64,000 nucleotides of DNA from Streptomyces pyxinae (GCF_024756275.1 NZ_JANUGQ010000031.1:1-64000); one strand, 5' to 3'; positions 8,113 to 17,385 are shown, numbered from the stretch's first letter. Program-made: numbers and translations. The notes: generated from the sequence alone by a model not told the origin.

Positions 8113-9894
8113 TCAGCCCGCCACGAAGGTGTGCGCGGCCTTGTCGTGGAGGCACTGGCGCCAGGGGCGGTCGAAGAGGCACCAGGCCACATTGACCACG
8201 CCGATCACCAGCACCCCCAGCAGTGAGTGGACCAGCCAGCGGCGGAGCGCGGCCCCGAACGACGGCGGCTCGTGGGACTCGATGTCCCGGACCTCGATGC
8301 CGCACAGCTTCTTGCCGAGCGTGCGGCCCCACTTGGCGGTCGGCAGCGCCTCGTACAGCGTCCCGAGCACCAGCAGGGCGGCGAGGACGAGACCGAAGCA
8401 GGTCGCGGTGGTGCCGTCCACCAGCCAGACGGTGACCGTCTCCCCGGACTGTCTGGCCTGCTCGATCTTGTCGTCGATGTGGTCGAGCGCCTTGAGGACG
8501 GCGGGGACGGCCACGGCACCGACGGCCGCCCCGAGGACCAGGGTGTCGATCAGCCGGGCCAGCAGCCGTCTGCCGAGCGCGGCCGGGCGGGCGGCGGCCT
8601 GGGCCCGGGCGGCGCGCAGGAACGGGTCCTCCACCGGCGGCTTCCACGGCAGCACCGGCTGCTGGAGCTGGGCCCCGAGCTCGGGCCCGGGGGCGGCCGG
8701 TGCCGCTCCGGGCTGGGCGGCCGGTTCCGGCTGAGCCAACTGGTGGACCTGCTGGGCCCAGGAGGCGGCGCCACCACCGGGCCCCTGGGTCACCGGCCCG
8801 GCCGGCGCACCCGGCTGCCCGGACGGGACGGCAGGCGCGGGCACGGCGGCAGGCGCGGGTACGGCGGCAGGCGCCGGTGCGGGCACGGCGGCGGGCGCGG
8901 GAGCAGCGGCGGGCGCGGCAACGGCCGGGGCGGCGCCCCGCGCGGGCTCGGGCGGCAACGGGGCCGGTGCGGCGGGCCGGGCAACCGGCACCGGCTCCGG
9001 GGCTCGCTCCCCGGCGGGCGTGGGCACGGCGCCGAGGCGGTCGGCGGCGGGCTCGGCCCCGGGCCCGGCCACCCCGGCGGCGGGCCCGGTGTGCCGGACC
9101 CGCAGCGTGGTGGTGCCGTCCCGGACGACGGCCGGCCCCGACCGCTCCCCCGGCCCCGGTCCCGGCGGCGATACCGGCGCCGGTTCCGGCTCCACCCGCC
9201 GTACGCCCGGCAGGGCGCCCCCGGTCGGGTCGGCGGGCAGGGGCGCGGGCCCGGCGTACGGCTCGGGCGCGGTGGCGGGCACGGGCCCGGAGGCGGGCAC
9301 CGGATACGGCCCGGGTACGGCGGCCGGGGCGGCGTACGGCTCCGGCGCGGCGGCGGGAGCGGGAGCGGCGTAGGACTCGGGCGCGGCGGCACCGGGCCCG
9401 GCGTACGGGCCGGCCGGGGCGCCGGTCGCGTACGGCTCGGGCGCGTACGGCTCGGCCGCCGGAACGGGCGCGTACGGCTCGGGGGCGGCGGTGGGGCCGG
9501 GGTACGGCTCGACCGGGGCGCCGGGCCCGGGCCCGGGCCCGTAGGGGTCGTTGCCCCAGGAGACCAGCCGGTCCCGGTCGCCGCCGAAGCCGGTCTGCCG
9601 GGAGGCGTCGGCCTGCCAGACCGAGGCGGGCTCGGGCTCCGGCTCGGCCGGCTGGGGCTCCTCGTCGAAGAAGACCGGCCCGGTCTCCTCGACGGCGGGC
9701 GCGGGAGCCGGGGCCGGCCCGGACGCCGCCACCGGGGCGGCCGGCGGGGCCTCGCCGTCCCGGGGCGCGGGACGGCTCGTGCCGGGCACCCAGGCCGCGC
9801 CGTTCCAGTACCGGATGTAGCCGGGAATGGACGGGTCCGGATAGTAGCCGGGCGTGGGGCTGCCGCCGTCGGCCGCCGGGGTGGGGGCGCTCAT
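8113..9894 (-). CDS. DUF2510-RDD fusion membrane protein with long Pro/Ala linker
   Basis: About 593 aa. The N-terminus has a DUF2510 motif (PGYYPDPSIPGYIRYWNGAAW, shown here in pieces: PGYYPDP, RYWNGAAW), followed by about 370 residues of Pro/Ala/Gly/Glu-rich low-complexity sequence with EPYAxPA-like repeats. The RDD domain is C-terminal (ALGRRLLARLIDTLVLGAAVG, GRTLGKKLCGIEV, RPWRQCLHDKAAHTFV). DUF2510 is frequent at N-termini of actinobacterial membrane proteins. AGGAG lies 16 nt upstream of ATG 9894, a little far; GTG at 9897 is an alternative. The gene probably arose by duplication with its RDD neighbour. Function unknown. Confidence 0.88.
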   Translation of the reverse strand: MSAPTPAADGGSPTPGYYPDPSIPGYIRYWNGAAWVPGTSRPAPRDGEAPPAAPVAASGPAPAPAPAVEETGPVFFDEEPQPAEPEPEPASVWQADASRQTGFGGDRDRLVSWGNDPYGPGPGPGAPVEPYPGPTAAPEPYAPVPAAEPYAPEPYATGAPAGPYAGPGAAAPESYAAPAPAAAPEPYAAPAAVPGPYPVPASGPVPATAPEPYAGPAPLPADPTGGALPGVRRVEPEPAPVSPPGPGPGERSGPAVVRDGTTTLRVRHTGPAAGVAGPGAEPAADRLGAVPTPAGERAPEPVPVARPAAPAPLPPEPARGAAPAVAAPAAAPAPAAVPAPAPAAVPAPAAVPAPAVPSGQPGAPAGPVTQGPGGGAASWAQQVHQLAQPEPAAQPGAAPAAPGPELGAQLQQPVLPWKPPVEDPFLRAARAQAAARPAALGRRLLARLIDTLVLGAAVGAVAVPAVLKALDHIDDKIEQARQSGETVTVWLVDGTTATCFGLVLAALLVLGTLYEALPTAKWGRTLGKKLCGIEVRDIESHEPPSFGAALRRWLVHSLLGVLVIGVVNVAWCLFDRPWRQCLHDKAAHTFVAG

Positions 9895-10122
9895 CACCGT
9901 GGTCCCGCATCTCCTAGGAAGCCTCGATTCAAGGCACCACATCTATCAGACGGCCACCCCGCCGGGGGCCGGTCCGACCGCTTCGACCACCATCCGGTCA
10001 CAACTCGATCACGCTACGGAACAGAAAGTAATGGCCGGAAGTCGCGTAAGGATGCGGCGGCGAGCGGCTCTCCACCGGTACGGGCTCACGCCAGGGTCCG
10101 TGCGCAGAAAGGGGAATGGACC

Positions 10123-10602
10123 GTGGAGCACACCGTGGTGGAACGAGAACTGGAGCTGAGGCTCCTGCTGTCGCCGGACTTCAGCGTCCCGGTCGCCGCC
10201 CTGCTGGCCTACCGGACCACCGATCCGTACGCCGTGCACGTCACCTTCCACATCGGCTCCGCCCAGCCGGTGCACTGGACCTTCGCCCGTGAGCTGCTGG
10301 TCGACGGCGTGTTCCGGCCGGCCGGCGAGGGGGACGTACGGGTCCGGCCCGAACGGGTGGACGGACGGGCGGCGGTCCTCCTGGAACTCCGTTCGCCGGA
10401 GGGGGACGCGGTGCTGGCCGCGCCCGCGCCGCAGCTGTCCGCCTGGCTGGAGCGGACCCTGGTGACGGTGGCGCCGGGCACCGAGTCGGAGCTGCTGGGC
10501 CTGGACGAGGAGTTGGCGAGAATCACCGCCTGCACCGACGGCACCGGCCCCCGGCCCCGGCCCCGGCCCCGGGACGACGAGGGCGGCATCACGTCCGTGT
10601 GA
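10123..10602 (+). CDS. ssgG: SsgA-like sporulation/cell-division protein (SsgG)
   Basis: A 159-aa SALP protein: short N-terminal beta region (VVERELELRLLL), the conserved ADPYAVHVTFH-like stretch (DPYAVHVTFHIG), FARELLVDGV, and a C-terminal Arg/Pro-rich tail. SALPs exist only in sporulating actinomycetes and steer septum placement and wall remodelling; SsgG is reported to affect septum positioning. GTG 10123 has AAAGGGG 8 nt upstream. Assignment to ssgG rather than another SALP rests on position between the RDD pair and the FAD oxidase, as I recall it in S. coelicolor. Divergent from the DUF2510-RDD gene across a 228-bp region that is relatively A/T-rich near 10010-10060. Confidence 0.88.
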   Translation: MEHTVVERELELRLLLSPDFSVPVAALLAYRTTDPYAVHVTFHIGSAQPVHWTFARELLVDGVFRPAGEGDVRVRPERVDGRAAVLLELRSPEGDAVLAAPAPQLSAWLERTLVTVAPGTESELLGLDEELARITACTDGTGPRPRPRPRDDEGGITSV

Positions 10603-10696
10603 CCCTCCGGCCCGGCTCGTCCGCGACCGCCCGCGACCGCCCTGGGCCACCGGGACGGCGGGACGGCGGGGGCCGGAGAGCCGGAGAGCCGGAGAG

Positions 10697-12073
10697 TCAG
10701 AACAGCTTGCCCGGGTTGAGAAGGCCCAGCGGGTCGAAGGCGTGCTTGATCCCGCGCTGGATCTCGATGCCGACCGGGCCGAGTTCACGGGCGAGCCACT
10801 CCTTCTTGAGCACGCCCACCCCGTGTTCACCGGTGATGGTGCCGCCCAGTCCGAGGCCGAGGGCCATGATCGCGTCGAAGGACTCCCGGGCTCGCCGGGA
10901 CTGGTCCGGGTCGGTGTGGTCGAAGCAGACCACGGGGTGGGTGTTGCCGTCCCCGGCGTGTGCGCAGACGCCGATGGTGAGGCCGTACTCCTCCGCGATG
11001 GCGGCCGTGCCCTCCAGCATGGCACCGAGCCGGGAGCGCGGTACGCAGACGTCGTCGATCATCGTGGCGGAGGCGACCGTCTCCAGCGCGGTCAGCGACA
11101 TCCGCCGCGCCTGGAGCAGCAGTTCGGACTCGGCCTCGTCCTCGGCCGGGACCACCCCGGTGGCGCCGGCGGCGGTGCAGAGCTTGCCGACGGCGGCGAG
11201 GTCGGCGGCCGGGTCCGGGGTGTCGAAGGCGGCGAGCAGCAGGGCCTCGGTGGTGTCGGGCAGCCCCATCCTGCCGAGCCGGTTGACGGCCCGTACCGTC
11301 GTGCGGTCCATCAGTTCGAGGAGTGAGGGGGCGTGCCCCTGCTCCATGATCGCGCAGACCGCCTCGCAGGCGGCGGCCGCGGAGGGGAACTCGGCGGCGA
11401 GCGCGAGCTGCCGGGGCGGCCGGGGCCGGAGCGCCAGGGTGGCCCGGACGATGACGCCGAGGCTGCCCTCGGAGCCGACGAAGAGCCGGGTGAGGTCGTA
11501 CCCGGCGACGCCCTTGGCGGTGCGGCGCCCGGTGGTGAGCAGCCGGCCGTCCGCGAGGACCACGTCGAGCCCGAGCACGTACTCGGCCGTGACGCCGTAC
11601 TTGACGCAGCACAGCCCGCCGGAGGCGGTGCCGATGTTGCCGCCGATGGTGCACATCTCCCAGCTCGACGGGTCGGGCGGATAGGAGAGGCCGTGCTCGG
11701 CGACGGCACGGGAGAGGGTCGCGTTGATCACCCCGGGCTCGACCACCGCGATCCGGTCGACCGGGCTGATCTCCAGAATCCGGTCCATCTTGGTGAGGGA
11801 GAGCACGATGCAGCCGTCCGAGGCGTTGGCCGCTCCGGAGAGACCGGTACGGGCACCCTGCGGGACCACCGGGACGCGCAGCTCGGTGGCGGTGCGCAGG
11901 ATGTGCTGGACCTGTTCGACGGTGCTCGGCAGGGCCACCACGGCGGGGACGCCGGACGCGCAGAAGCTCGCCATGTCGTTGGCGTAGGAGGCGGTGACGT
12001 CCGGATCGGTGTGCAGGGCATCGGCCGGCAGTCCCGCGCGCAGCCGTTCGAGAAGATCGGGAAGATCGTTCAT
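10697..12073 (-). CDS. GlcD-type FAD-linked oxidase (D-lactate/glycolate dehydrogenase family)
   Basis: A 458-aa cytoplasmic flavoprotein. The N-terminal FAD_binding_4 domain (residues about 40-180) shows PVVPQGARTGLSG and the flavin-binding TIGGNIGTASGG; the C-terminal domain shows HAGDGNTHPVVCFD and ends in FDPLGLLNPGKLF, the family signature. It likely oxidises a 2-hydroxyacid such as D-lactate or glycolate, with an unknown electron acceptor. ATG at 12073 is preceded by GGAG at short spacing. It is divergent from the TPR gene (97-bp shared promoter region). The exact substrate cannot be told from sequence. Confidence 0.9.
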   Translation of the reverse strand: MNDLPDLLERLRAGLPADALHTDPDVTASYANDMASFCASGVPAVVALPSTVEQVQHILRTATELRVPVVPQGARTGLSGAANASDGCIVLSLTKMDRILEISPVDRIAVVEPGVINATLSRAVAEHGLSYPPDPSSWEMCTIGGNIGTASGGLCCVKYGVTAEYVLGLDVVLADGRLLTTGRRTAKGVAGYDLTRLFVGSEGSLGVIVRATLALRPRPPRQLALAAEFPSAAAACEAVCAIMEQGHAPSLLELMDRTTVRAVNRLGRMGLPDTTEALLLAAFDTPDPAADLAAVGKLCTAAGATGVVPAEDEAESELLLQARRMSLTALETVASATMIDDVCVPRSRLGAMLEGTAAIAEEYGLTIGVCAHAGDGNTHPVVCFDHTDPDQSRRARESFDAIMALGLGLGGTITGEHGVGVLKKEWLARELGPVGIEIQRGIKHAFDPLGLLNPGKLF

Positions 12074-12170
12074 GTCTCCAGACTCGCACCGGGGGCCATC
12101 GGTGTGAACCCGCCCGGCGCCCGGTCGGCCAACGCCGGGATGCTCGTCGTATTGACGCACAGTAGGCCGC

Positions 12171-14255
12171 ATGAGCGGGAAGAACGGCGGCACCCGGGCC
12201 CGGCGGCGCGCGGCCCGGGCGGGCCGAGCGGCGCGGTCGCCGCAGTCGGTACGGACGGCGGAGCCGGCACAGGCAGCGGAGCCGGCACAGGCGGCGGAAT
12301 CGGCCGAATCGGCTAACGCAGCCGAACCGGCGGAGTCGGCACGGGCGCCGCAACCGGCGGACCCGGCACGGGCGGAACCGGCACTGCCGCCGGAGCCGGT
12401 GGGGCCGGCGGGGCCGCCAGGGCGGGCAGATCGGACGGTGCCGCCGGAGCCGGTACGGCCGGCCGGACCGGTACGGGCGAGGGGCGGCGCGGACGGCGCG
12501 GACGGCGGGCGCCGGGTCCGGCGGCGCGCGGCGCGGGCGACGGCCGGCCGGCGGCTGGGCCGGCCGGTACCGGGCCGGGCGGCGGGCACGGCCTCCGGCG
12601 GCTGGTGGATCCAGTCCGGTCGGCCGGCCCGGGGCGACCGGCTGGGCCGGTGGTGGCGTCCGGGCCCCGGTGCGGCGGCCCGGAACAGGGGCACCAGGGG
12701 CGGGTGGCCGCGGGGCGCGGGCGGGACGACACATGGCGCCTGGCTGCGGGGCGCGGGCGGGACGGCGTACGGCCCATGGCCCCGGCGGGCGATGGTGGCC
12801 GGCGGGACCGGGGCGGTGCTCACCGGGGCGGCGATGCTGCTGCTGCCGTTGCTGGGACCGGGGGCCGGGGGCCCGGACCGGTCCGGCGGGCCGCCGCCCG
12901 CGGCCGGTCCGGCGGGCCGGGCGATGACGGCGGCGGCCACCGGGGCCCGGGCGGCGCTCACCGACCTCACCGCGCTGATCGACGACCGCGAATCCTGGCT
13001 GAGAGCGCACCCCCGCGACGCGGCCGCACCCGCCGCCTGGGCCGTGCTGGGCTCCGCGTACGTCCAGCGCGGGCTGCTCAGCGGTGACCCGGCCGCGTAT
13101 CCACGGGCCCAGCGGGCGCTCGACCGGTCGCTGGCCGCCCGGCCGGCCGGCCGGGGCAACACGGCGGCCCAGCTCGGCCTGGGCGCGCTGGCCGGGGCCC
13201 GGGGGGACTTCGCCACCGCCAAGCGGTGGGGCGAGACGGTCCGGAAGCGGGAGCCGGCGAACGCGGCGGTGTACCCGGTGCTGATCGAGGCGTACCTCGG
13301 GCTCGGCGAGCTCCCGGCCGCCGGGACCGCGGCCGAGCGGCTCCGGGAACTCCGCCCGGGCGCCCCCGCGCTGGGGCTGACCGCCCGGGTGCACTGGGCC
13401 CGGGGCTGGCGGGAGGACGCCCTGGCGCGGGCCCGGGAGGCGGTGGCTTCGGCCGGCACGCCCGCCGAGAAGGCCGGGGGCCTCCAGGCGCTCGGGGAGA
13501 TGGCCTGGGAACGGGGCGAACCGGCCGAGGCGGTCGGCTGGTACGACGCCGCCCTCGCGGCCGTACCGGGGCATCCGCCGTCGCTGGCCGGCCGGGCCCG
13601 GGCGCTGGTGGCGCTGGGCCGGACGGCCGGGGCGCTCCGGGACTACTCGGCCGCGCTGGCGGCCCAGCCGCTGGCCCGGTACGCCCTGGAACTGGGCGAG
13701 TTGTACGCGTCCCTGGACCGGGGGGCGGAGGCCGACGCCTGGTACGCGACGGTACGCGAACGGGCCGCCGCGGCCGCCCGGAACGGCGCCGACGAGACGC
13801 TGACGCTGGCCCGGTACGAGGCCGACCACGGCGACCCCGACACGGCGGTCACCGCGCTGCGGGCCGCCTGGGACGGGGGCCGGAGGACGGCGGAGACGGC
13901 GGACGCGCTGGGCTGGGCGCTGTACCGGGCGGGCGCGGCCAAGGAGGCGCTGCCGTTCGCCAGGCGGGCCGTGGACCAGGGGCAGCGGAGCGCCCGGTTC
14001 CCGTACCACCTGGGCATGATCGAACGGGAGCTGGACCAGGCGGGCCCGGCCCGGCGCCATCTGGCGGAGGCGCTGCGGATCCACCCGGACTTCTCCCCGC
14101 TGTGGGCCCCGGAGGCGCGGGAGGTGCTGGAGGCGCTCGGGGAGCCCTCGGAGGGCGGCCCCCCGACGGCGGCACCCACGGCGCCGGCAGCGGGCAAGCC
14201 ACCGACGGGCAAGCCCCCGGCGGACCCGCCCGCGAAGCCCGCCACCGGGAACTGA
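12171..14255 (+). CDS. Membrane-anchored TPR-repeat protein
   Basis: A 694-aa protein. The first 200 residues are Arg/Ala/Pro/Glu-rich low complexity, including EPAQAAEPAQAAESAESA repeats; a single hydrophobic segment (MVAGGTGAVLTGAAMLLLPLL, about residues 207-225) follows, and residues about 260-670 consist of TPR-like helical pairs (WAVLGSAYVQRGLL, ALGEMAWERGEPAEAVGWYD, DALGWALYRAGAAKEALPFA). The C-terminus is a Pro/Lys tail. TPR arrays bind partner proteins; the likely topology is a cytoplasmic basic tail and an extracellular or periplasm-facing TPR domain. ATG 12171 has AGTAGG upstream. Similar proteins are widespread in Streptomyces with no assigned role. Confidence 0.85.
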   Translation: MSGKNGGTRARRRAARAGRAARSPQSVRTAEPAQAAEPAQAAESAESANAAEPAESARAPQPADPARAEPALPPEPVGPAGPPGRADRTVPPEPVRPAGPVRARGGADGADGGRRVRRRAARATAGRRLGRPVPGRAAGTASGGWWIQSGRPARGDRLGRWWRPGPGAAARNRGTRGGWPRGAGGTTHGAWLRGAGGTAYGPWPRRAMVAGGTGAVLTGAAMLLLPLLGPGAGGPDRSGGPPPAAGPAGRAMTAAATGARAALTDLTALIDDRESWLRAHPRDAAAPAAWAVLGSAYVQRGLLSGDPAAYPRAQRALDRSLAARPAGRGNTAAQLGLGALAGARGDFATAKRWGETVRKREPANAAVYPVLIEAYLGLGELPAAGTAAERLRELRPGAPALGLTARVHWARGWREDALARAREAVASAGTPAEKAGGLQALGEMAWERGEPAEAVGWYDAALAAVPGHPPSLAGRARALVALGRTAGALRDYSAALAAQPLARYALELGELYASLDRGAEADAWYATVRERAAAAARNGADETLTLARYEADHGDPDTAVTALRAAWDGGRRTAETADALGWALYRAGAAKEALPFARRAVDQGQRSARFPYHLGMIERELDQAGPARRHLAEALRIHPDFSPLWAPEAREVLEALGEPSEGGPPTAAPTAPAAGKPPTGKPPADPPAKPATGN

Positions 14256-14813
14256 CCCGGGCACCCCGCCCGGGTACGGGCCGGGGCCCGGATACGGAGC
14301 CGGGCCGGTCACCGTCACGGGCCGGTGGGACCCGGTCTCCGACGGGCGCCGGTACCGGCACACCACCGGGGCCGGGCGCCGGACACCGCCCGGGTCACGG
14401 GCCCGGGCGCCGGACACCGTCCCGGTCACGGGGCCGGGCGCCGGACCGGGTACGGCAGGCCGGCCGGCCGACGACCGGGCGGCCTGCCGGACGGCCGGCA
14501 CGCCGACGGGACACGCACGGACCCGCGTGACGACGGGCCGGTGGCCTCGCGGTTCGGGTCCGCGGGGCCGCCGGCCCGTCCGTTCGGGGCCCGGCACCCG
14601 CCGGCCGGCGGGGCGACGGGCCGGGACCGGGCGGGTGACCGGCCGGGTGGGGCGACCGGCCGGAGGCGGCCGCGTAACCGGAGTGCCGGTCCGCCACGAG
14701 GGACCGAGCGCCGGGCCGGCAGCGGCACCCGGCACCGGACACCGGCAGGCGGCACCCATAGCCGGCGGCAGGCGGCACCAACAGCGGGCAGCGGGCAGCG
14801 GGCGGCAGCGCGA
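14256..14813. other. Intergenic region with GC-rich 31-bp repeats, no gene
   Basis: This 558-bp gap between the convergent TPR and hppD genes has open frames only as GC-bias artefacts. It carries 31-bp direct repeats (14371-14455) and many GGCCGG clusters. No RNA gene is recognisable. Confidence 0.6.
14371..14455. repeat. 31-bp tandem repeat, about 2.7 copies
   Basis: The core GGGCGCCGGACACCG recurs with a period of 31 bp (starts near 14374, 14405 and 14436), the last copy truncated. Confidence 0.7.
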
Positions 14814-15959
14814 TCAGAGGTTGCCGCGCTTCTCCTGCTCGCGCTCGATGGCCTCGAAGAGCGCCTTGAAGTTGCCCTTGCCGAAGCCCATGGAGCCGTG
14901 CCGCTCGATCATCTCGAAGAACACGGTCGGCCGGTCCTGCACCGGCTTGGTGAAGATCTGGAGCAGGTAGCCGTCCTCGTCCCGGTCGACCAGGATCTTC
15001 AGCTCGCGCAGGGTCTCCACCGGCACCCGGGTCTCCCCGGCCCACTCGCCGAGGGTGTCGTAGTAGGAGTCCGGGGTGTCCAGGAACTGCACGCCCGCCG
15101 CCCGCATCGTGCGTACGGTCGACACGATGTCATTGGTGGCCAGGGCGATGTGCTGGACGCCGGCCTCGCCGTAGAACTCCAGATACTCGTCGATCTGGGA
15201 CTTCTTCTTGGCGATCGCCGGCTCGTTGATCGGGAACTTCACCTTGAGGGTGCCGTCCGCGACGACCTTCGACATGAGCGCGGAGTACTCGGTGGCGATG
15301 TCGTCGCCCACGAACTCCTTCATGTTGGTGAAGCCCATGACCTTGTTGTAGAAGGCCACCCAGTCGTTCATCCTGCCGAGCTCGACATTGCCGACGCAGT
15401 GGTCGATCGCCTGGAAGGTGCGCTTGGCCGGCGGCTCCACGATCGGGTCGGCGGCGACGAAGCCGGGCAGGTACGGGCCGTCGTAGCCGGAGCGGTCGAC
15501 CAGGGTGTGCCGGGTCTTGCCGTAGGTGGCGATGGCCGCCAGCACGACCGTGCCGTGCTCGTCCTTCACCTCGTACGGCTCGGTGATCCCGGTGGCGCCC
15601 TGCTCGACGGCGTAGGCGTACGCCTTGCGGGCGTCCGGCACCTCGATGGCGAGGTCGACCACCCCGTCGCCGTGCGCCGCGACATGCTCGGAGAGGAAGG
15701 TGCCCCACTCGGTGGACGCCTTGATGACGGAGGTCAGGACGAACCGGGCGCCGCCGTTCGTCAGGACGTAACTGGCGGTCTCGCGGCTGCCGTTCTCGGG
15801 GCCGGAGTACGCCACCAGCTTCATGCCGAAGGCGGTCGAGTAGTAGTGCGCGGCCTGCTTGGCGTTGCCCACGGCGAACACGACCGCGTCCATTCCCTTC
15901 ACCGGGAACGGGTCGGCCTGCCGGGCGGTGCCGGGCGTCTGGGAGATGGTCTCAGTCAT
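14814..15959 (-). CDS. hppD: 4-hydroxyphenylpyruvate dioxygenase
   Basis: A 381-aa Fe(II) dioxygenase that converts 4-hydroxyphenylpyruvate to homogentisate in tyrosine catabolism. All three iron ligands are present: His187 in DHCVGN, His270 in QHIALATND, Glu349 in FFEMIERHG. These positions equal those I recall from the S. avermitilis enzyme. Two VOC repeats span about residues 20-160 and 180-355. ATG 15959 is preferred over an upstream in-frame ATG because it begins the usual MTETISQTP. The gene is divergent from an Lrp/AsnC regulator, which likely controls it. Loss of this enzyme usually gives tyrosine-derived pigment changes. Confidence 0.96.
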   Translation of the reverse strand: MTETISQTPGTARQADPFPVKGMDAVVFAVGNAKQAAHYYSTAFGMKLVAYSGPENGSRETASYVLTNGGARFVLTSVIKASTEWGTFLSEHVAAHGDGVVDLAIEVPDARKAYAYAVEQGATGITEPYEVKDEHGTVVLAAIATYGKTRHTLVDRSGYDGPYLPGFVAADPIVEPPAKRTFQAIDHCVGNVELGRMNDWVAFYNKVMGFTNMKEFVGDDIATEYSALMSKVVADGTLKVKFPINEPAIAKKKSQIDEYLEFYGEAGVQHIALATNDIVSTVRTMRAAGVQFLDTPDSYYDTLGEWAGETRVPVETLRELKILVDRDEDGYLLQIFTKPVQDRPTVFFEMIERHGSMGFGKGNFKALFEAIEREQEKRGNL

Positions 15960-15987
15960 GGCGGCAGGGTCTCTCCGTTCCACAAGG

Positions 15988-16005
15988 TGCGCAATAGTTC
16001 GCGCA
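15988..16005. promoter_or_regulatory. Imperfect inverted repeat in the hppD/Lrp divergent promoter
   Basis: TGCGC-AA TAG TTCGCGCA, arms of 7-8 nt with a one-base bulge, lies 29 nt upstream of hppD and 76 nt upstream of the Lrp gene. It is a candidate Lrp/AsnC operator. Confidence 0.35.
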
Positions 16006-16080
16006 TCCTCTGGTCAATCTGCCCGGCGGGTGGCCACTATGTCCGGGCGATCTGTACAGGATGACCACCGGGAGGCCGCC

Positions 16081-16551
16081 ATGGCGATCGATCATCTGGA
16101 CGGCAGGCTCATCGTGCTCCTCGCCCGGGAGCCGCGCATCGGCGTGCTGGAGGCCTCGCGGCGGCTCGGGGTGGCGCGCGGCACGGTGCAGGCCAGGCTG
16201 GACCGGCTCCAGTCGCACGGGGTGATCCGCGGGTTCGGCCCGGAGGTGGACCCGGCGGCGCTGGGCTATCCGGTGACCGCCTTCGCCACCCTGGAGATCC
16301 GGCAGGGGCAGGGCGCCGCCGTCCGGGCGCATCTGACCGGGGTGCCGGAGGTGCTGGAGCTGCACACCACGACCGGCCGGGGGGACATGCTCTGCCGGCT
16401 GGTCGCCCGCTCCAACGCCGACCTCCAGCGGGTGATCGACCGGGTGGTGGCGTTCGAGGGCATCGTGCGGGCGTCCACCGCGATCGTCATGGAGAATCCG
16501 GTGCCGCTGCGGATCATCCCGCTGGTGGAGCAGGCCGCGACGGAGGGGTGA
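16081..16551 (+). CDS. Lrp/AsnC-family transcriptional regulator
   Basis: A 156-aa regulator with an N-terminal winged helix-turn-helix (LDGRLIVLLAREPRIGVLEASRRLGVARGTV, residues about 4-40, quoted in pieces: LDGRLIVLL, GVARGTVQARLDRL) and a C-terminal RAM ligand-binding domain (VTAFATLEIRQG, GRGDMLCRLVARS). Lrp-type proteins sense amino acids and often autoregulate. ATG 16081 follows a strong GGGAGG. Divergent from hppD, so regulation of tyrosine degradation by an aromatic amino acid is a reasonable inference. The N-terminal domain is slightly short compared with E. coli Lrp but complete. Confidence 0.9.
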   Translation: MAIDHLDGRLIVLLAREPRIGVLEASRRLGVARGTVQARLDRLQSHGVIRGFGPEVDPAALGYPVTAFATLEIRQGQGAAVRAHLTGVPEVLELHTTTGRGDMLCRLVARSNADLQRVIDRVVAFEGIVRASTAIVMENPVPLRIIPLVEQAATEG

Positions 16552-16587
16552 GCCGCCGCCGCTCCGGCGCCGGAGGTGGGCCGGGGC

Positions 16588-17385
16588 TCAGCAGGCGGGG
16601 ACCGCGGCGCCCCGGTCCAGGGCGCGCAGCGAGGAGACCGCGTCCTTGAGAGTGGTCACCGGAATCAGCCGCAGCCCGCGCGGGAGCTGGGCCGCGGCGT
16701 CCCCGCACTCGGCCTTCGGGACCAGGAAGACGGTGGCGCCGTCCCGGGCCGCCGCCCGCGTCTTGAGCGAGACCCCGCCGACCGCGCCGATCTCGCCGTC
16801 CGGGGCGATCGTCCCCGTGCCGGCGATGGTGCGGCCCCCGGTGAGGTCGCCGCCCGCGCCGTTCCCCGCCAACTTGTCGACGATGCCGAGCGCGAAGAAG
16901 AGTCCGGCGCTGGGCCCGCCCACGTCCGCGAGCTTCAGCGTGACCTTGACGTCCTCGGGCCTCTTGCCGAGATAGCCGAGGGCGGCGAGGGTGGCGGCGT
17001 CCTGGGACTGGCTCATCTGCTTGAGGTTGCGCCGCTCGGTCTCGGCGTCCGACTTGTCCGGCGGATAGACCGAGTCGCGGGGCAGTACGGCCCGGTCCTC
17101 GCGGAACCAGGCGTCGAGTACGTCCCCGAGCCCGACCTCGGCGGACGGGCCGGTCGCCACGATGGTGGTCGCCCGCAGCTGGCCGCTGGTCGCGCGGACC
17201 GGCGCGCCGCTCACCGTGATGACCGGCGCGCCCTGGTGCCGGCCCAGCACATCGGCGGTCGAGCCGGGCTCCGCCAGGGTGAACGGCAGCGGCGCGAGCG
17301 CGGCCACCGCGAGGAGGGCGAGGACCGGCAGCGCGCACAGCAGCAGGACACGCGAACGGGGGAGGCGGGAGAGACGGGAGAACAC
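16588..17385 (-). CDS. Secreted/membrane-anchored Lon-domain (S16) serine protease
   Basis: A 265-aa protein. It starts with a basic stretch and a hydrophobic anchor or signal (RVLLLCALPVLALLAVAALAPL, residues about 12-33). The Lon proteolytic domain occupies the C-terminal half with the Ser159 (GGPSAGLFFAL) and Lys208 (SLKTRAAA) dyad. It resembles the YlbL/SdrC-type family but I see no clear PDZ domain between anchor and protease, only about 100 residues of unassigned sequence. It would act outside the membrane on unknown substrates. GTG/ATG choice: ATG 17385 precedes FSRLSRLPRSR, a plausible signal N-region. Confidence 0.85.
   Translation of the reverse strand: MFSRLSRLPRSRVLLLCALPVLALLAVAALAPLPFTLAEPGSTADVLGRHQGAPVITVSGAPVRATSGQLRATTIVATGPSAEVGLGDVLDAWFREDRAVLPRDSVYPPDKSDAETERRNLKQMSQSQDAATLAALGYLGKRPEDVKVTLKLADVGGPSAGLFFALGIVDKLAGNGAGGDLTGGRTIAGTGTIAPDGEIGAVGGVSLKTRAAARDGATVFLVPKAECGDAAAQLPRGLRLIPVTTLKDAVSSLRALDRGAAVPAC

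Noticed and set aside
8227..10602. 791-aa frame spanning the RDD gene antisense and ssgG
   Set aside because: Only the last 159 codons (ssgG) are real; the rest is antisense to the RDD gene.
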